DNA of 64,000 bases, taken from assembly GCA_000733355.1 (NCBI GenBank), contig JNVV01000029.1, forward strand, positions 321,768 to 385,767. The letters are read 5' to 3'. Origin of the DNA: Falciphora oryzae. Lineage: Eukaryota > Ascomycota > Sordariomycetes > Magnaporthales > Magnaporthaceae. This document shows, one piece after another, positions 41,490 to 53,012 of the stretch (the stretch's first letter is position 1; every line of letters starts with the position of its first letter). The translations under genes and the position numbers were made by a program. The notes beneath the pieces were generated by a model. It ran no database searches. It was not told the origin of the DNA and saw nothing but the letters and a program-made list of their open reading frames with translations.

Positions 41490-44008
41490 ATGGCCTTCGC
41501 TCTTGAGCACATGCTTGTGCTCTCCACCGGGGGGGAAAGACTATGTCGCGTGGAAAGAACCAAACGTGTGTCTAACCTGACCCAGACCGGGCGTGCTGCT
41601 CGTGCGTCGGCTGACGTGAATGCTTGGTGGACGAAGAACGCCCAGATTCCTGTTGATGAGCCCTGTCTCGTCACCGTTCTGCCCTGCGACTCGGCTCCTC
41701 GCGATGCGTCCTCCGAGAACGCGCAGGACCTACTTGACAGGTTTCTGCGTCGTGCAAAGGACACGGACGATGTTTTCTGCCCCGACTTTCTCTCGGGAAT
41801 CATACTGCCAGTCCATGGCCCCTGCGAGCAGGAGCTGCCGAAGCAGCTGCAGGCCAACGGGAAAGCCCCATGGCTGCGCACCATGGTGATAGAGGACGGC
41901 AAGGCCCCGGCTCCAGGACCCTACATCCTCGACGGCGGCAGGCTCAGTCCTGTGTACAGGCTCTATGAGGACACGTCCGCGGCCTTTTCCGTCCCGCTTC
42001 GAACCTCGCCCGACAATGAGTTAGCCGCTTTCTCAGATCCCCAAGCTGCACCGGTATGCCAGCTAACACTTCGCTCAATACTTTTCCCAGGCTAGTCACG
42101 CTCCGGGCTGGACCCGCGGGCCACCATCCACGCTGCGTCGCCGTCCCCTCGCATATGCGAACGTTCGATGCTTCCCCTGGGTCGCCGCTCAGGGGCATCC
42201 GCGTGGCCGTCAAGGACATATTCGATGTCAAAGGCCACCGGACCTCGCTTGGAAGTAGGGAGCATCTCAAGCTGGCCTCCCCGGCGCGCCATACCGCTCC
42301 AGCAGTCCAGAGCATCATCGGTGCCGGCGGCGTTGTCGTCGGGCTCACGCAGATGTGCTCGATGGTGCTGTCGCAACACCCGACGCAGAGCATCGACTTC
42401 CCGGCCCCTTTTAACCCACGGGGCGACGGCTACCAGTCGCCATCTGGCGGAAGCTCGGGGCAGGCCGCAGCTATAGCTTCATATGACTGGCTTGATGTTG
42501 CTGTTGGAAGTGACTGTGAGACAATTTTTGAGCCCGTTTCTTGGCCAAAGAAGTCCAGCTAAGAAAGGTCTATTTACCTACCTAGCCACTGCCAGCGCCC
42601 GTCTTCCTGCCCTCGCCAATGGATGCTACTCCTTTCGGCCATCTGGGTCCATGGTCTCCTGCCAAGGCATGTGGTCAGGGGTTCCGTAAGTCTATGTGAC
42701 CAAACTCAACCCCGGCCTGTGCGAGACTAATGTCTGCTTGTGGAGAACCATAGCCAAACAGACACCCCATGCCTATTCGCGAGAAGCATCGAGATGCTTG
42801 GCAAGGTCGTCAATGTCTGGTGTCCGGAGACCACAAGGGATGGAGAACCCCTTGTAAGCAAATCGCTTGAGTGGGGCAAACCTCCACCTCAGGGGGCGAC
42901 TAACACACGTCGCAGAAACCCACAAGGCTGTTGTCACTTCTTAAGCCACCGATTCCCGAAGGGTCGCCGCAGCACATGCTGTTTACCAGCTTCCGCGAAG
43001 ACCTGGAAAAGTTCGTGGGACTTACGTCCAATCTGCTCTCTGTCGAGGACATGTGGTCGTCGAGCCCACCACCCGAGGCCAACGGTGCCCCTCTTGATCA
43101 ATACTTGGGCCCAGATGTAAGCGCATGACGCTTCCTGTCGCGATGAGACACTATGCTTACCAACCGAAATCGCTCCTTCAGGTCAGCACCTGGACATACG
43201 TCTCGACGTTCTGGGACAGAACCAAAGTGTTCTGGGATGGATACCAGCAAGCCTTCGGCAGGCAGCCATACGTACCCCCGCCTCTAGGAATCCATACTTG
43301 GTTCGTCATAGGCTCTATACCCAAGATTATACCGGTCAGGGCGACTTTTTCTGACACGCCCTGCCTATTCTAGGGACAAGGCGCGAGACTGCTCTCCCGA
43401 GCAGCGCAAGGAGGGTGCTTTGCGGTTCGAAGTGTATCGCCGATGGCTTCTTCGGACCGTGCTGCAGGCTGAGGCACACAGCACCATCCTTATATGGCCG
43501 ATTTCCGTTGTCGAGCCCGTCTACCGCGACCAGTGGCCTCGGTACGCTGCAACTCTCCAGAAAATAAGACTCACACCAGAGGTGCTCGAACTAACTTGTG
43601 CTGCTCTATTGACCACCTACTGGCGACCAATTGCTGTGGGAACCGCTTCTCCTGGCCCCAGTCTCCGGCGCCCCCGAGCTGGTTATCCCAGGTCTGTACA
43701 TCCATCACTCCCATGACTATGATATTGCGTCTGCTAAAATGGCCGGTGTAGTCGGAGCGGTTCCCTACATATCCCGTGTTAGCGGCAAAGAAGAAGTCCT
43801 ACCAGTTTGTATCTCGATGTTGGGGCCTCCTGGTAAGTTGTGCCCCTGGATATCTCCACAGCCCATACCGAGTTTCCAATTCACTAACTCAGTCGCAGGA
43901 ACCGATGCTCAGCTTCTTGCTTTCGCCGCCAGATTCCTAGGAGGTTCGGGCCGGTATACAGCAGTCAATACAGGGAGAACTATCGGCTTCACCAAGGGTG
44001 GTAACTGA
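41490..44008 (+). CDS. Amidase-signature family protein, one junction unresolved
   Basis: Exons with consistent phase: 41490-42019, 42091-42515, 42586-42685, 42754-42853, 42916-43116, 43182-43300, 43374-about 43541, a segment ending 43691, 43752-43832 and 43899-44008. It resembles long fungal amidases with an N-terminal extension (GPYILDGGRLSPVYRLYEDT). The catalytic elements are GIRVAVKDIFDVKG (Lys), PSGGSSGQAAAIASYDWLD (cis-Ser region) and, across an intron, GSDSTASARLPALANG in place of the usual GSDTGGSIR. The C-terminal GAPELVIP, PYISRVSGKEEVLPV and GTDAQLLAFAARFL are typical. Between 43541 and 43662 I could not find a canonical junction that keeps the expected LLLAPVSGAPELVIP frame; a 65-nt intron (43597-43661) keeps the gene open but alters that segment. 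It may be functional or mildly degenerate. The start and substrate are uncertain. Confidence 0.7.
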
Positions 44009-45165
44009 GAAGAAAACAACGGACAGGTACGACAGGAGCAGAAGCTACGCAACCCACAGCCTCGAGAGGAAATTTGGAGAAGCAGGCGGGACCCAGTATG
44101 CCCTAGCATACATGGTCGCATGTGCTCGTTTCACGAGACGGCATGTCGATCAGTCAACTGAGACCTTAGGACAAAACCTCGAGATGCGGAGTAGGATCGG
44201 AATCGAGAGTCAATCTACTAGAACGAGCATCCGAGACTCCACGCACGCGTTTCCTTGCCTTCCCTCTCTCCATCATGACCCATGTAGAGGTACCCGAGCA
44301 CCGACCGGTTTTCGGAGCCTGACCTGCTCGACGAGAAGCTGAACGCCCTCGGTTCCTTGGTCCTCCAATTAGAATTTGCCGTGTCATGGGCGCGCATGCA
44401 ACCATTCTGTTTCGGGTCAATGGCCACCCATCATTTACACCCTCTCCTTCCTTCCCCTCATCTGTTCTATGCTGCCACAGCTGCTTCAGTGCGATGAGGT
44501 TCCAGAGCGATGGGTGTGACTCGATGGCTAGAACTATCGCACAGGAGACGTACATCTCGAGGATTTCTCTCGATCAAGATAAGTCAACCTATCGTTACTC
44601 TCAAGCGTGAAAATCTTAAGCTATGTATTTCATCATAACAGCGCAGGCCAGACTCGGAGGGAAGATGCTGCGGGTCTAAGGACACTCCTCAGCAAGGAAC
44701 AATATGCAGATCCTGGGTTCCTAAGCTTACCAATATGCAGCTCTTTCAGCCTGGCAAGACTACGCCACCTCCTCGAGTTTTCCTCTAGACGTAAGGGAAC
44801 GCAAGAGGCTGCTTCCTTGCCCTCTTCCTCCTTCTCTTGCTGTGTCCAATTTCCCCTCCTTCCCCCACGATTCGAGGGCGAAGTTGGCAGAAGTCCTTCG
44901 ATTTTCTTCGTTCCCTCGCTGCGGCCCGTATCTTCGACCTTTTTCATTTCATTTGGCGTGTCTCCTACTATTATTTTGGCCCTTTTTGTCGATTTACGGC
45001 CTACCTCGCATTTGCATCTTTCTTCCCGCATATTGTTTGCCGCCGCTGTCATTCCCGCAGCTGTCTCTTTTCCGTTTCCTTCTTCCTATGTTCCCCTCCT
45101 GTGCCATCATTGCCTTTCGCCGCCGGCCCCATCATTGACGAATTATTGATGGATTTTCGTCCACC
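44009..45165. other. Spacer and long pyrimidine-rich leader of the PNP-NLR gene
   Basis: About 1.16 kb. The first half shows no gene. From about 44770 to 45165 the plus strand is very rich in C and T with frequent TTC/CCT runs, typical of leaders of expressed fungal genes. Confidence 0.5.
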
Positions 45166-48100
45166 ATGTCTTTGCCATCGCGACCAATCGATCGCAACGG
45201 CTTCTACATCGCTATCATATGCGCTTTAACCCTCGAGTCCAACGCCGTCGACCTTCTTTTCGACGAGATATATGACGACGCAAAGTTTGGCCGGATTCTT
45301 GGCGATACCAACTCATACACGACTGGACGCGCAGGGAGCCATGCCATTGTCCTCGTCGTGCTCCCGAACATGGGCAAGGAGGCTGCGGCTGCGTGTTCTA
45401 GAAGCCTGCTATCGAGCTTTCCCAACGTCAACCTTGTTCTGATTGTGGGCATCTGCGGAGCCCCGCCCAAAGTCCAAAAGAAGAACATCTTACCCCAGTT
45501 CGACGACGATGACGACGCTGAACAAGACCTTTTTCTCGGAGACGTCATCATCAGCACGAGCATTATCAATTACGATTTCGGCAGACAGTATACCGACAGG
45601 TTCATCGTCAAGTCCAGGCTTGAAGACAGCCTAGGACGAGCCAACAAAGATATCCGCGGACTGCTTGCCCGATTCCAAAGGGAGCACGAATTCGATCTTT
45701 TACATTCCAAAGCCACGCAGAACCTTCAGCGGCTTCGATCTGCTGCGATCGAAAAGAAACGACGGTCCAAATACGACCCCCCTCCCAACGATACCGACCA
45801 GGCGTTCCCAGAGGACTACGAACACGCCCATCGCACGAAACCCTGCGCCGCGTGCAAGGCCAAGACTTTCTGTGAGGAAGCCTCCGAGATGACTTGCGAC
45901 AAGGCTGGCTGCAAGTCGGACAAGCCAATGCGCAGCCGCAATGATCAGCGGCCAGCCGGGCTGGTCCCCCGGATCTTCATGGGGAGAGTGGCTTCCGGCA
46001 ATGCTGTCATGAAATCGGGCCGGCACCGCGACGAAGTTGCCAAAGAGCATAACCTTATCGCTTTCGAAATGGAGGGAGCGGGAGCATGGGACGAGGTTCC
46101 CTGCATCGTCATCAAAGGCGTTTGTGACTATGCCGACAGCCACAAGAATAAGAAATGGCAGAAATTTGCTGCAGCAACGGCGGCATCGGTGGCCGTGGCG
46201 ATCCTCGACCGTTACGAGGTCGCTGGGGCCGCTACGGTAGGGACGGCGACCTACATCGGGGAAGCGGACCCTATGGAACTCGAACAAGGTGTGTGACATC
46301 GCCATCTTCTCTCCCTCGCCCTACTTCCAGAATAACTGGCAACATATTATTGTCAGGCTGCTTACTGAACCTGCATGGCAACAAAGTGACAGATCAAATG
46401 CTCATTGATCGACTGTACTTCAACAAGATCGACGAGCGAGTAACAACATTGCCCGCCGCCCATCCAGCGACATGCCGTTGGTTTTTGACATCACCCGAGT
46501 ACACCATCTGGCATGATCCGGTCCAACAACAAAACCATGGTGGATTTCTGTGGATCAAGGGCCATCCCGGCACGGGAAAATCTACATTAATGAAGCTCCT
46601 TTTCGAAGAAGCCAGGCTCAGCTCCGCAAAAGACCCGTTTCGTATCATTTTGTCGTTCTTCTTCCTAGCCCGGGGCGCGATTGAAGAGCGGTCGACGAAT
46701 GGCTTGTACAGGTCACTGCTGTACCAGCTGCTGAAAAAGGCACCGGACCTGAAAATTAGCCTCGAGTGGCTGACCCCCAACGGAAAGAGAGTCATCAAGC
46801 GCACCGGATGGGGCGACGAAGCTTTGAAGACCACGCTTACTCGTGCTGTGCAAGGCCTGGGGACGACGGCAATGATCATTTTTGTTGACGCTCTAGACGA
46901 GTGCGATCAGACGCAGGCCGCCGGGATGATCGACTTTTTCGAGGAGCTTTGCGGCCACGCTCGATATACAAAAACCAAGCTGCGGATTTGTTTTTCCAGT
47001 CGACATTATCCGACAATCGTCATCAAGCGGGGCATCGAGGTTGCTCTCGAGGATATGCCGAATCACAAAGACGATATTGAACGCTACATAAAGTCGAGGC
47101 TACGGGTCGGAAATTCGAATAAAGCCGAATTACTCCAGACGGAGATTCTTAGGAAGTCGTCAGGCATCTTTCTCTGGGTTGTTTTGGTTATCGACACGAT
47201 ACATGCCGAATATCCCATCATTTCCACCCCGATCGACAAAATCCGGAAGCGCCTGGAACAAATACCACCCAAACTGCACGACTTGTTCCGTATGATCCTC
47301 TCCCGAGATGGAAACCACTCAGAAGAGCTACATGCCTGTCTGATGTGGATTCTCTTTGCCAAGCATCCAATGACACCACAACAGCTATACTTTGGTGTCC
47401 AATTTGCCGTGGACCCAGATTGCTCGGGGGTTTGGGATAAAGACGATATCACTTTGGAGGACATGGACGGCTTCGTGCGGAATGCATCCAAGGGGCTGGC
47501 CAAAGTCACAGGGAGAAAGTATACTCGGTTGGAAGTTCAGTTCATCCACGAGTCTGTCAGAGATTTCTTACTCCGCGATTACTGTGACCAGTGGTCTGAT
47601 GTCACAAGCAACCTGCTCGGCCACGGCCATCAGCGCCTAAGGGACTGGTGCCTGCTCCAGCTGGACGCCGCTGTCCAACTCAACGACGGTCCTGGTGCCT
47701 CTGGTGGCGTCGCATATGGGAACATCCAAGGCCACTCCCCATTTCTGGACTATTCGGCCAAGAACATCCTATTTCACGCCAACGCCGCTCAACGGGCTGG
47801 AATAGATCAGGACAGCTTCCTTGACAACTTCCCTTTGGAGTGCTGGAAGCTGATTTTGGACGTCACCAGGAGCCTAATATCGCCGCGCTGTGCCCCAGAA
47901 ATCGGCTTGCTATACGTACTGTCGGTGCAGAACCTTGACGCTCTCATTCGAATTCACCCTCTGCGGCACACTGGATTTAATATTATTCCATGGATCCACG
48001 ACACACCCATCTTCGCCGCTACTGCGATAGGTAGCAACGATGCTGTTCGCGAGCTCCTGAAAGCCCTAGAGGAGCGTCTTCCCAGCTCATCGCCCGTGCG

Positions 48101-49112
48101 TGGTCTTCATCAGAAATACCGGCCATGTGGAAAAGCAACAATTCTACCGAAAGGTTTCTACTTTCCTGTCGAATGGAACGAAAGCAGGACAGTTTGGGAA
48201 AAGCTTTTCCGGAACGGAAATGAAACTCTCTTTAGAATTGCTCTTGCTACGGAATTTCAACATTGGCCCGAATCAGATATAGCTACGCCGCTGATGATGG
48301 CGGCTCGATACGGGATGACAGCCATCGTTAAGCTACTGCTCGGGAGCCATAAGGTCAATATTAATTCGAAGGACGTTAATGGCCGGACGTCCCTTTCGTG
48401 GGCCGCTTCGTGGGGACAAAAAGCGGTTGTTGAGTGGCTTGTCGAAATGGATGGGGCTGAGATCGATTCGAAGGACGTCGAAGGCCGGACGCCCATTTCG
48501 TGGGCGGCCGAATGCGGGGAACTGGGAATTATAAGATTTCTGGACGACACAGGGAAAGCAGCAATTGATTCTAGGGACTTCCGAGGCCGGTCGCCCCTTT
48601 CATGGGCCGCTTCGTGGGGACGGGAAGCGGTCGTTAGGTGGCTTATAGAAACAGGCGAGACTGATGTCAACTCGAAAGACAACGAAGGCCGGACGCCTCT
48701 TTCGTGGGCAGCTAAAAGGGGCGAAGAAGGCATTGTTCAGTGTCTTGTCGAAAAAGGCGAGGCTGATATCGATTCGAAGGATGCTAAAGGCCGGACGCCC
48801 TTTTCGTGGGCCGCTGAGTGGGGACAAAAGCGTGTTATCAAATGGCTTATTGAACAAGGCGAAGCTGATATCGATTCCAGAGATGTCGGAGGTCGGTCAC
48901 CTCTTTCTTGGGCCGCCGAGAGCGGACAAGGAGCCGTTATCAAGTTGCTACTCGAAACCGGCCAGGTAAATATCAATTCGGAGGATGCTAATGGACGGAC
49001 GCCGATTTCATGGGCGCTTGCGAACGGCCACAAAGTCGTTGCGAACCTCTTGGCCGACAAAAGAAATGCCAACGACCCCCGGAGTCCTGCAGTGCTGGGT
49101 CGTCTGGACTAG
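45166..49112 (+). CDS. NLR-type receptor: PNP-UDP phosphorylase-like, NACHT, ankyrin
   Basis: Two exons, 45166-46288 and 46357-49112, coding for 1292 residues. Residues about 10-355 are a nucleoside-phosphorylase-like domain: FYIAIICALTLESNAVDLL, NLVLIVGICGAPPK, VASGNAVMKSGRHRDE, IAFEMEGAGAWDEVPC and GVCDYADSHKNKKWQKFAA. It carries an insert with CAACKAKTFC and later Cys residues that could bind a metal. NACHT follows: GHPGTGKST (residues 443-451), MIIFVDALDEC (Walker B) and LRICFSSRHYP. After a helical region (DGFVRNASKGLAKVTGRKYT, FIHESVRDFLL) come ankyrin repeats, the last seven being near-identical 34-residue units (1043-1280). Fungal NLRs with PNP domains are a known architecture; the domain probably acts as effector or nucleotide-handling module on activation. 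The function here is inferred. Confidence 0.92.
48360..49073 (+). repeat. Seven tandem 102-bp ankyrin-coding repeats with high internal similarity
   Basis: Seven uninterrupted 102-bp units, each coding for one 34-residue ankyrin repeat of the form GRTPLSWAAxxGxxxVVxxL. They are alike in DNA as well as protein: blocks such as GGCCGGACGCCCxTTTCGTGGG recur, while a few positions in each unit (after WAA and around the second helix) vary strongly. Such arrays evolve by unequal exchange in fungal NLR genes. Confidence 0.92.
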
Positions 49113-49398
49113 ACGTGAGAAGGACCAAATGGATGGCATCAAGGATCAGGTGGTGATGGGGTAGCATTAAGCTTAGTATGTGTTTCGAAGAGAGCCAGGG
49201 CGACGTTCAGAGGCAGTGGTGGCGTGGTTTATAATGTGAGACAGTCACGGAGCGTCCAGCGACCGATTAGTGGCTTTCTTCAGAGGGTATGGACAAGAAA
49301 GTTGATACGTTGCAACATCATTATATCATCAATGAGATCAGGTATATCCAACCACGCTAAACGAAAATCTGTGTTTGCCTTGGAGTCAACGCCTTGTC

Positions 49399-51188
49399 TC
49401 ATGTGCCAGCGAGAAACCCTCTCTGCGCGTTTCTCGAATGCTCCGAGCTGAAGGCGTCCAGCTTGACGGCGATGAGGATGCACTCGATGGCGCTCTTGCC
49501 GGCCTTGGAGCTCTGTATGCGCAGCCTCCACTGGCCCGTCCGCACGACCCACTCTTCGCTGCCGGCGCCACCCGACAGCCCGACCGACAGGCCCGAGCCG
49601 AGCCGCCGCCTCTTACGCATGGGGCTCGCGAACGTGGGGGAGTCGACACCGCCACCCCCTACGCTGTTGGGCGTCGACGCGGTGGCGTGGTCGGCAGAGA
49701 TGGTAGTCGAAGCCTGGAAGTGGTGGTCCAGGGCCTCACGGTGCGCGGTGTACGGCCTCCCGTCGAGCGTGATGGATGTGTCGGGCTCGATAACGACGCG
49801 CACGAGGTCTTCGCTAATCGGGGTGTTGCCCGGTGTCGGGGGCTGGCTGCTAGCGCCGCCCTTGGCCATGAGCAGGCCGAGGGGCTGCGTCGTGGGGGGA
49901 AGGTTGAGCTTGGTGGAAATGACCTCGAACAAACGCGCGATGCGCGTCTTGACGTCGCGGAAGAACTCGGCGCGGGCTAGCATGACGAGCGCCGCCGGGT
50001 CCGCAGCGGAGCCGGTGATTCCGACGGCGCCGCCGCCTGCCGGCAGGTGTAGGCGGGTGGACTCGCCGCCGATCTCGAGGACGAGCTCGGCGGGCTTGTC
50101 GTCGACGTAGGGGCGGGCGTAGTTGATCCAGGCGGCCAGGGGGTCGGCCGGGTAGGGCTCCGGGCCGATGCTGATGCCCGACTTGAGAATATCCTCGACC
50201 CTGAGGATGATCTCGTCGCGGCCGCGGGCTTGGTTGTGGGAGATGGCGTGGGGGATGAGGCGTTGCTCGAGCCCCTTGAAGTTGAAGTAGCGGCAGTCGC
50301 GCAGCAGCTCCTGGCGGTGGGCCTCGTCGCGTATGCTGACGGGGTAGCCCCTGAGCAGGTGCAGGATCTCCTGGAACGTGTCGGCGGACCGGTGCGGCAC
50401 GGAAGGGGGCATGATAGAGGGCGGGCGGATGAGGTCCTTGCGGTCCAGACCTGGGAAGAGGTCGTCCGGGGATGAGAAAAAGATGGCGAAGCCCAGGGTG
50501 AAGAAGTTGGGAGAATTGCCCGGGTCCTGGAACAGATCACGTGGGATCTGGAACTCGCGGTGGCCGATGGACATGAAGATGGACTCTTCGTACAGCTGCG
50601 AGATTAACCTCGGTACTATGAGTGAAATCGAAGCAATGGCAGCAGGAGGGGCAACCCCGGCCGAGTGAGGAGGTTAGCACAAGGATTTGACTGGAATCAC
50701 GGGGTAGCAGTTGGAAGATAAGGGGCACGCCGCACGAGAGTAGAACTGAGCGTCGGCAAATAGCCGCACAAAGTGAGTGCCATCACGAGGATGGACATGG
50801 TAGCCCTGTAGGTGAAGGGCGATGTCGTTGAAGGTACTGGGGTCACGGTCAATGTAGAGGGTGCGGATGGCCGAGGCGGCGTCCTCGCCCTTCTCCTCGG
50901 CCGTCTTGATCTGGCATTGGAAGTACTGTGAGAAGTACGACGGTGCTGTCAAGCAGACGGGTGTTAGCAACCCTGCTTCTTGTGCGTCCAGGCAGGTGTC
51001 ACGGGCCTACCGTCGGAGGAGAGCGATGCGCCCGAGAGCTTGAACAGCTCGGAGCCGATCTGGATGGGAAAGACGCGCTCGTGGGGCAGGACGCGGGGGA
51101 TCTTGGTGATGAGCTGGACCGTCTGGGACGGCTGCTGGAACCCGCCGCCCGGGGTTTGGCCCTCGCTGGGGGCGCGCTCTTGTCCCAT
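49399..51188 (-). CDS. BTB/POZ (T1-type) protein with two BTB-like domains
   Basis: Three exons on the minus strand, 51188-51011, 50945-50736 and 50615-49399, coding for 534 residues in phase. The first domain spans exons 1-3: HERVFPIQIGSELFKLSGAS, APSYFSQYFQC, DRDPSTFNDIALHLQGYHV and FADAQFYSLPRLISQLYEE. A second T1-like domain begins at once: ESIFMSIGHREFQIPRDLF, then FQEILHLLRGYPVSIRDEAH and LRDCRYFNFKGLEQRLIPH. The C-terminal half has a basic MRKRRRLGSG (possible nuclear signal) and a final strand-rich VVRTGQWRLRIQSS segment. BTB domains mediate oligomer formation and often link substrates to Cullin-3; no partner is evident. An overlapping frame upstream (LEPLPGPRAHAKWDKSAPPA) resembles homologous N-termini, so the true start may be a further exon. 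Confidence 0.82.
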
Positions 51189-53012
51189 TTGGCGTGGGCA
51201 CGCGGGCCGGGCAGAGGTTCGAGTCTGGTGTATCCGTGATCGATGATGTATGTCGCGGGCGCAAGCTGTTCCGATTCGCCGTCGTGGATGCGGGAGACTA
51301 TGGAGTTTGATTCAATCACTAAGCCGCCGCGCACGGGAGCGCGAGTCAGCCACGTGCGGCCCGGTTTTTTTGTACCGGGTCAGCTTGGTAAGCGAAGTGG
51401 ACTGGTTCAGACGATTGGGCGGCCAGCAGCCACCAATCACACCAATCATGCTACACCTTCAGCAGATGGGCTCAGCGCACTTGGGAGCTGTCAACGCGTG
51501 CCAAGATGCGGTTAGGTTAGCAGCCATAGAAAAGCATGCATGTCCTTCTTTCCTCATCGATATTTGGATCTGCCGCTACGGATACCGCGTTCCCTGTTTC
51601 CTTTTTCCCTGTTCCTTTCCCATTACCTGGTGCTCTCGGGGCCTTTCCATTTTGATCACCCGCCAACAGCCTTTTGGTGCAGGCTGAAAAGCTCGGTTGC
51701 AGCTGTCAAGGCTGCTCCCATGGAAGGGCCCGAAATGACTGGGGTAGTCTGGTGCCCTCGCTCCTCGGCAGCCTCTCAAAGTAGGCCCACAAGCCAAGTG
51801 CCACCATCACCACCACATTTCCCCGTTCCGTGGGGATCCCTGCTTCTGCACGGGAAATTTTTCTGAGTGCATCGGACGTGCTTTTGATAAGACGGCTCCA
51901 GGTTCCCGCTTTCCGCGAGATCGATTCACTGTACGCGCTAATTGATGGTACACCATGGGGACAGCAGGTGTTCGTTGCCTTGTGCGAGACCTGGCTCGGT
52001 AAGAAGAAGAGTGCTGAGACGGAGGGTTCTACTTGCCGACCTTCTGCCAAGGCAAGCTCGACTACGATGTTCATGCCGATGGAAAGCGCGCCGAAGAATC
52101 GTTACAGAAAAACCTATAGCACATAGCAAACCTAAAAGGCAAGGACACCGTCTCGCTGGAATAGTATCTCGCCTGAGTCGGCAATGGCCCATGTTGAGGT
52201 CCTGCCCCTGGAGTTGAGACACTGTGCAACTGTGCGACGGCGGTGAAGGGACGCTGTCGTATTGCTATCTGCCTCGCCGGCTGGCATATCTTTTAGTGGA
52301 TCATCAGTCGATGAACGAAGTGCATAGGTGCCCGAGCCGATGTTTCTACGCGCGTGTTTTCTGGTTCTGGCCGCACCCACTCAAAGCCGTCAAATACGGT
52401 TGCTGCCCGGCACTGGCCCAGCCCGAGCAAGCCAGGCAGGCGCAGTGTCTATCTTTGGTGGCAGGCAGCAGGGAAACAGAGCGCCTTTCTCCATTCCTTT
52501 TGGTCGCTCGTCTGGCAGCTTCTGGTGGTGCACAACCTGAGAACTCGGAATATGTCCCGTTTATTTTGTGGGGAGCAACGAGCGAGCATCTGACTGGCTG
52601 GCTGGCAGGCTTTGATTTGTTACCCCTGCTCGCTGCCCTGGTCTGTGGGCGGCGAAGGCCCTGAACTTGGGGACGGCGGGCGTCCCCTAGATTACATAAG
52701 GCGGAGATCGCGTCCAGGATTGGCAGGCTGGGCAGGTAATGTCAACAAATCCTTTTTCTTAGCGCAGCCGGGTCCCATCAAGCAAATTTCCCCCCACCAC
52801 CGCCCGGGCACCAAACTCCTGGCTGGCTGCAGCATTTGATCCGCATCTCTTTTGCTCCCAGGACTTCCGCATTCTCAACCTCCAAACCATCCTCGGGCTC
52901 TTCGTTCGCAGGAATCAGCCTTGCTCTCCCAGTTGCCTTGTTCTCGTATCTTGCAAAGCATCTTCACAGACACTTCCACCCGCACCACAGAGAATCCCCG
53001 TCGTCCTTCAAG
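51189..53012. other. Intergenic region upstream of alpha-tubulin
   Basis: About 1.8 kb between two divergent genes. No supported ORF or RNA gene. The part from 52800 onward is C/T-rich and serves as the tubulin leader. Confidence 0.45.

Noticed and set aside
42020..42090. A frame break between the first two amidase exons
   Set aside because: First suspected when using the GTATGC donor at 42054; the donor GTTAGC at 42020 with branch point GCTAAC and acceptor CCCAG joins the exons in phase.
45166..46296. Stand-alone nucleoside phosphorylase gene
   Set aside because: A GTGTGT donor and TTGTCAG acceptor join it in phase to the NACHT-ankyrin frame, and the fusion is a known NLR architecture.
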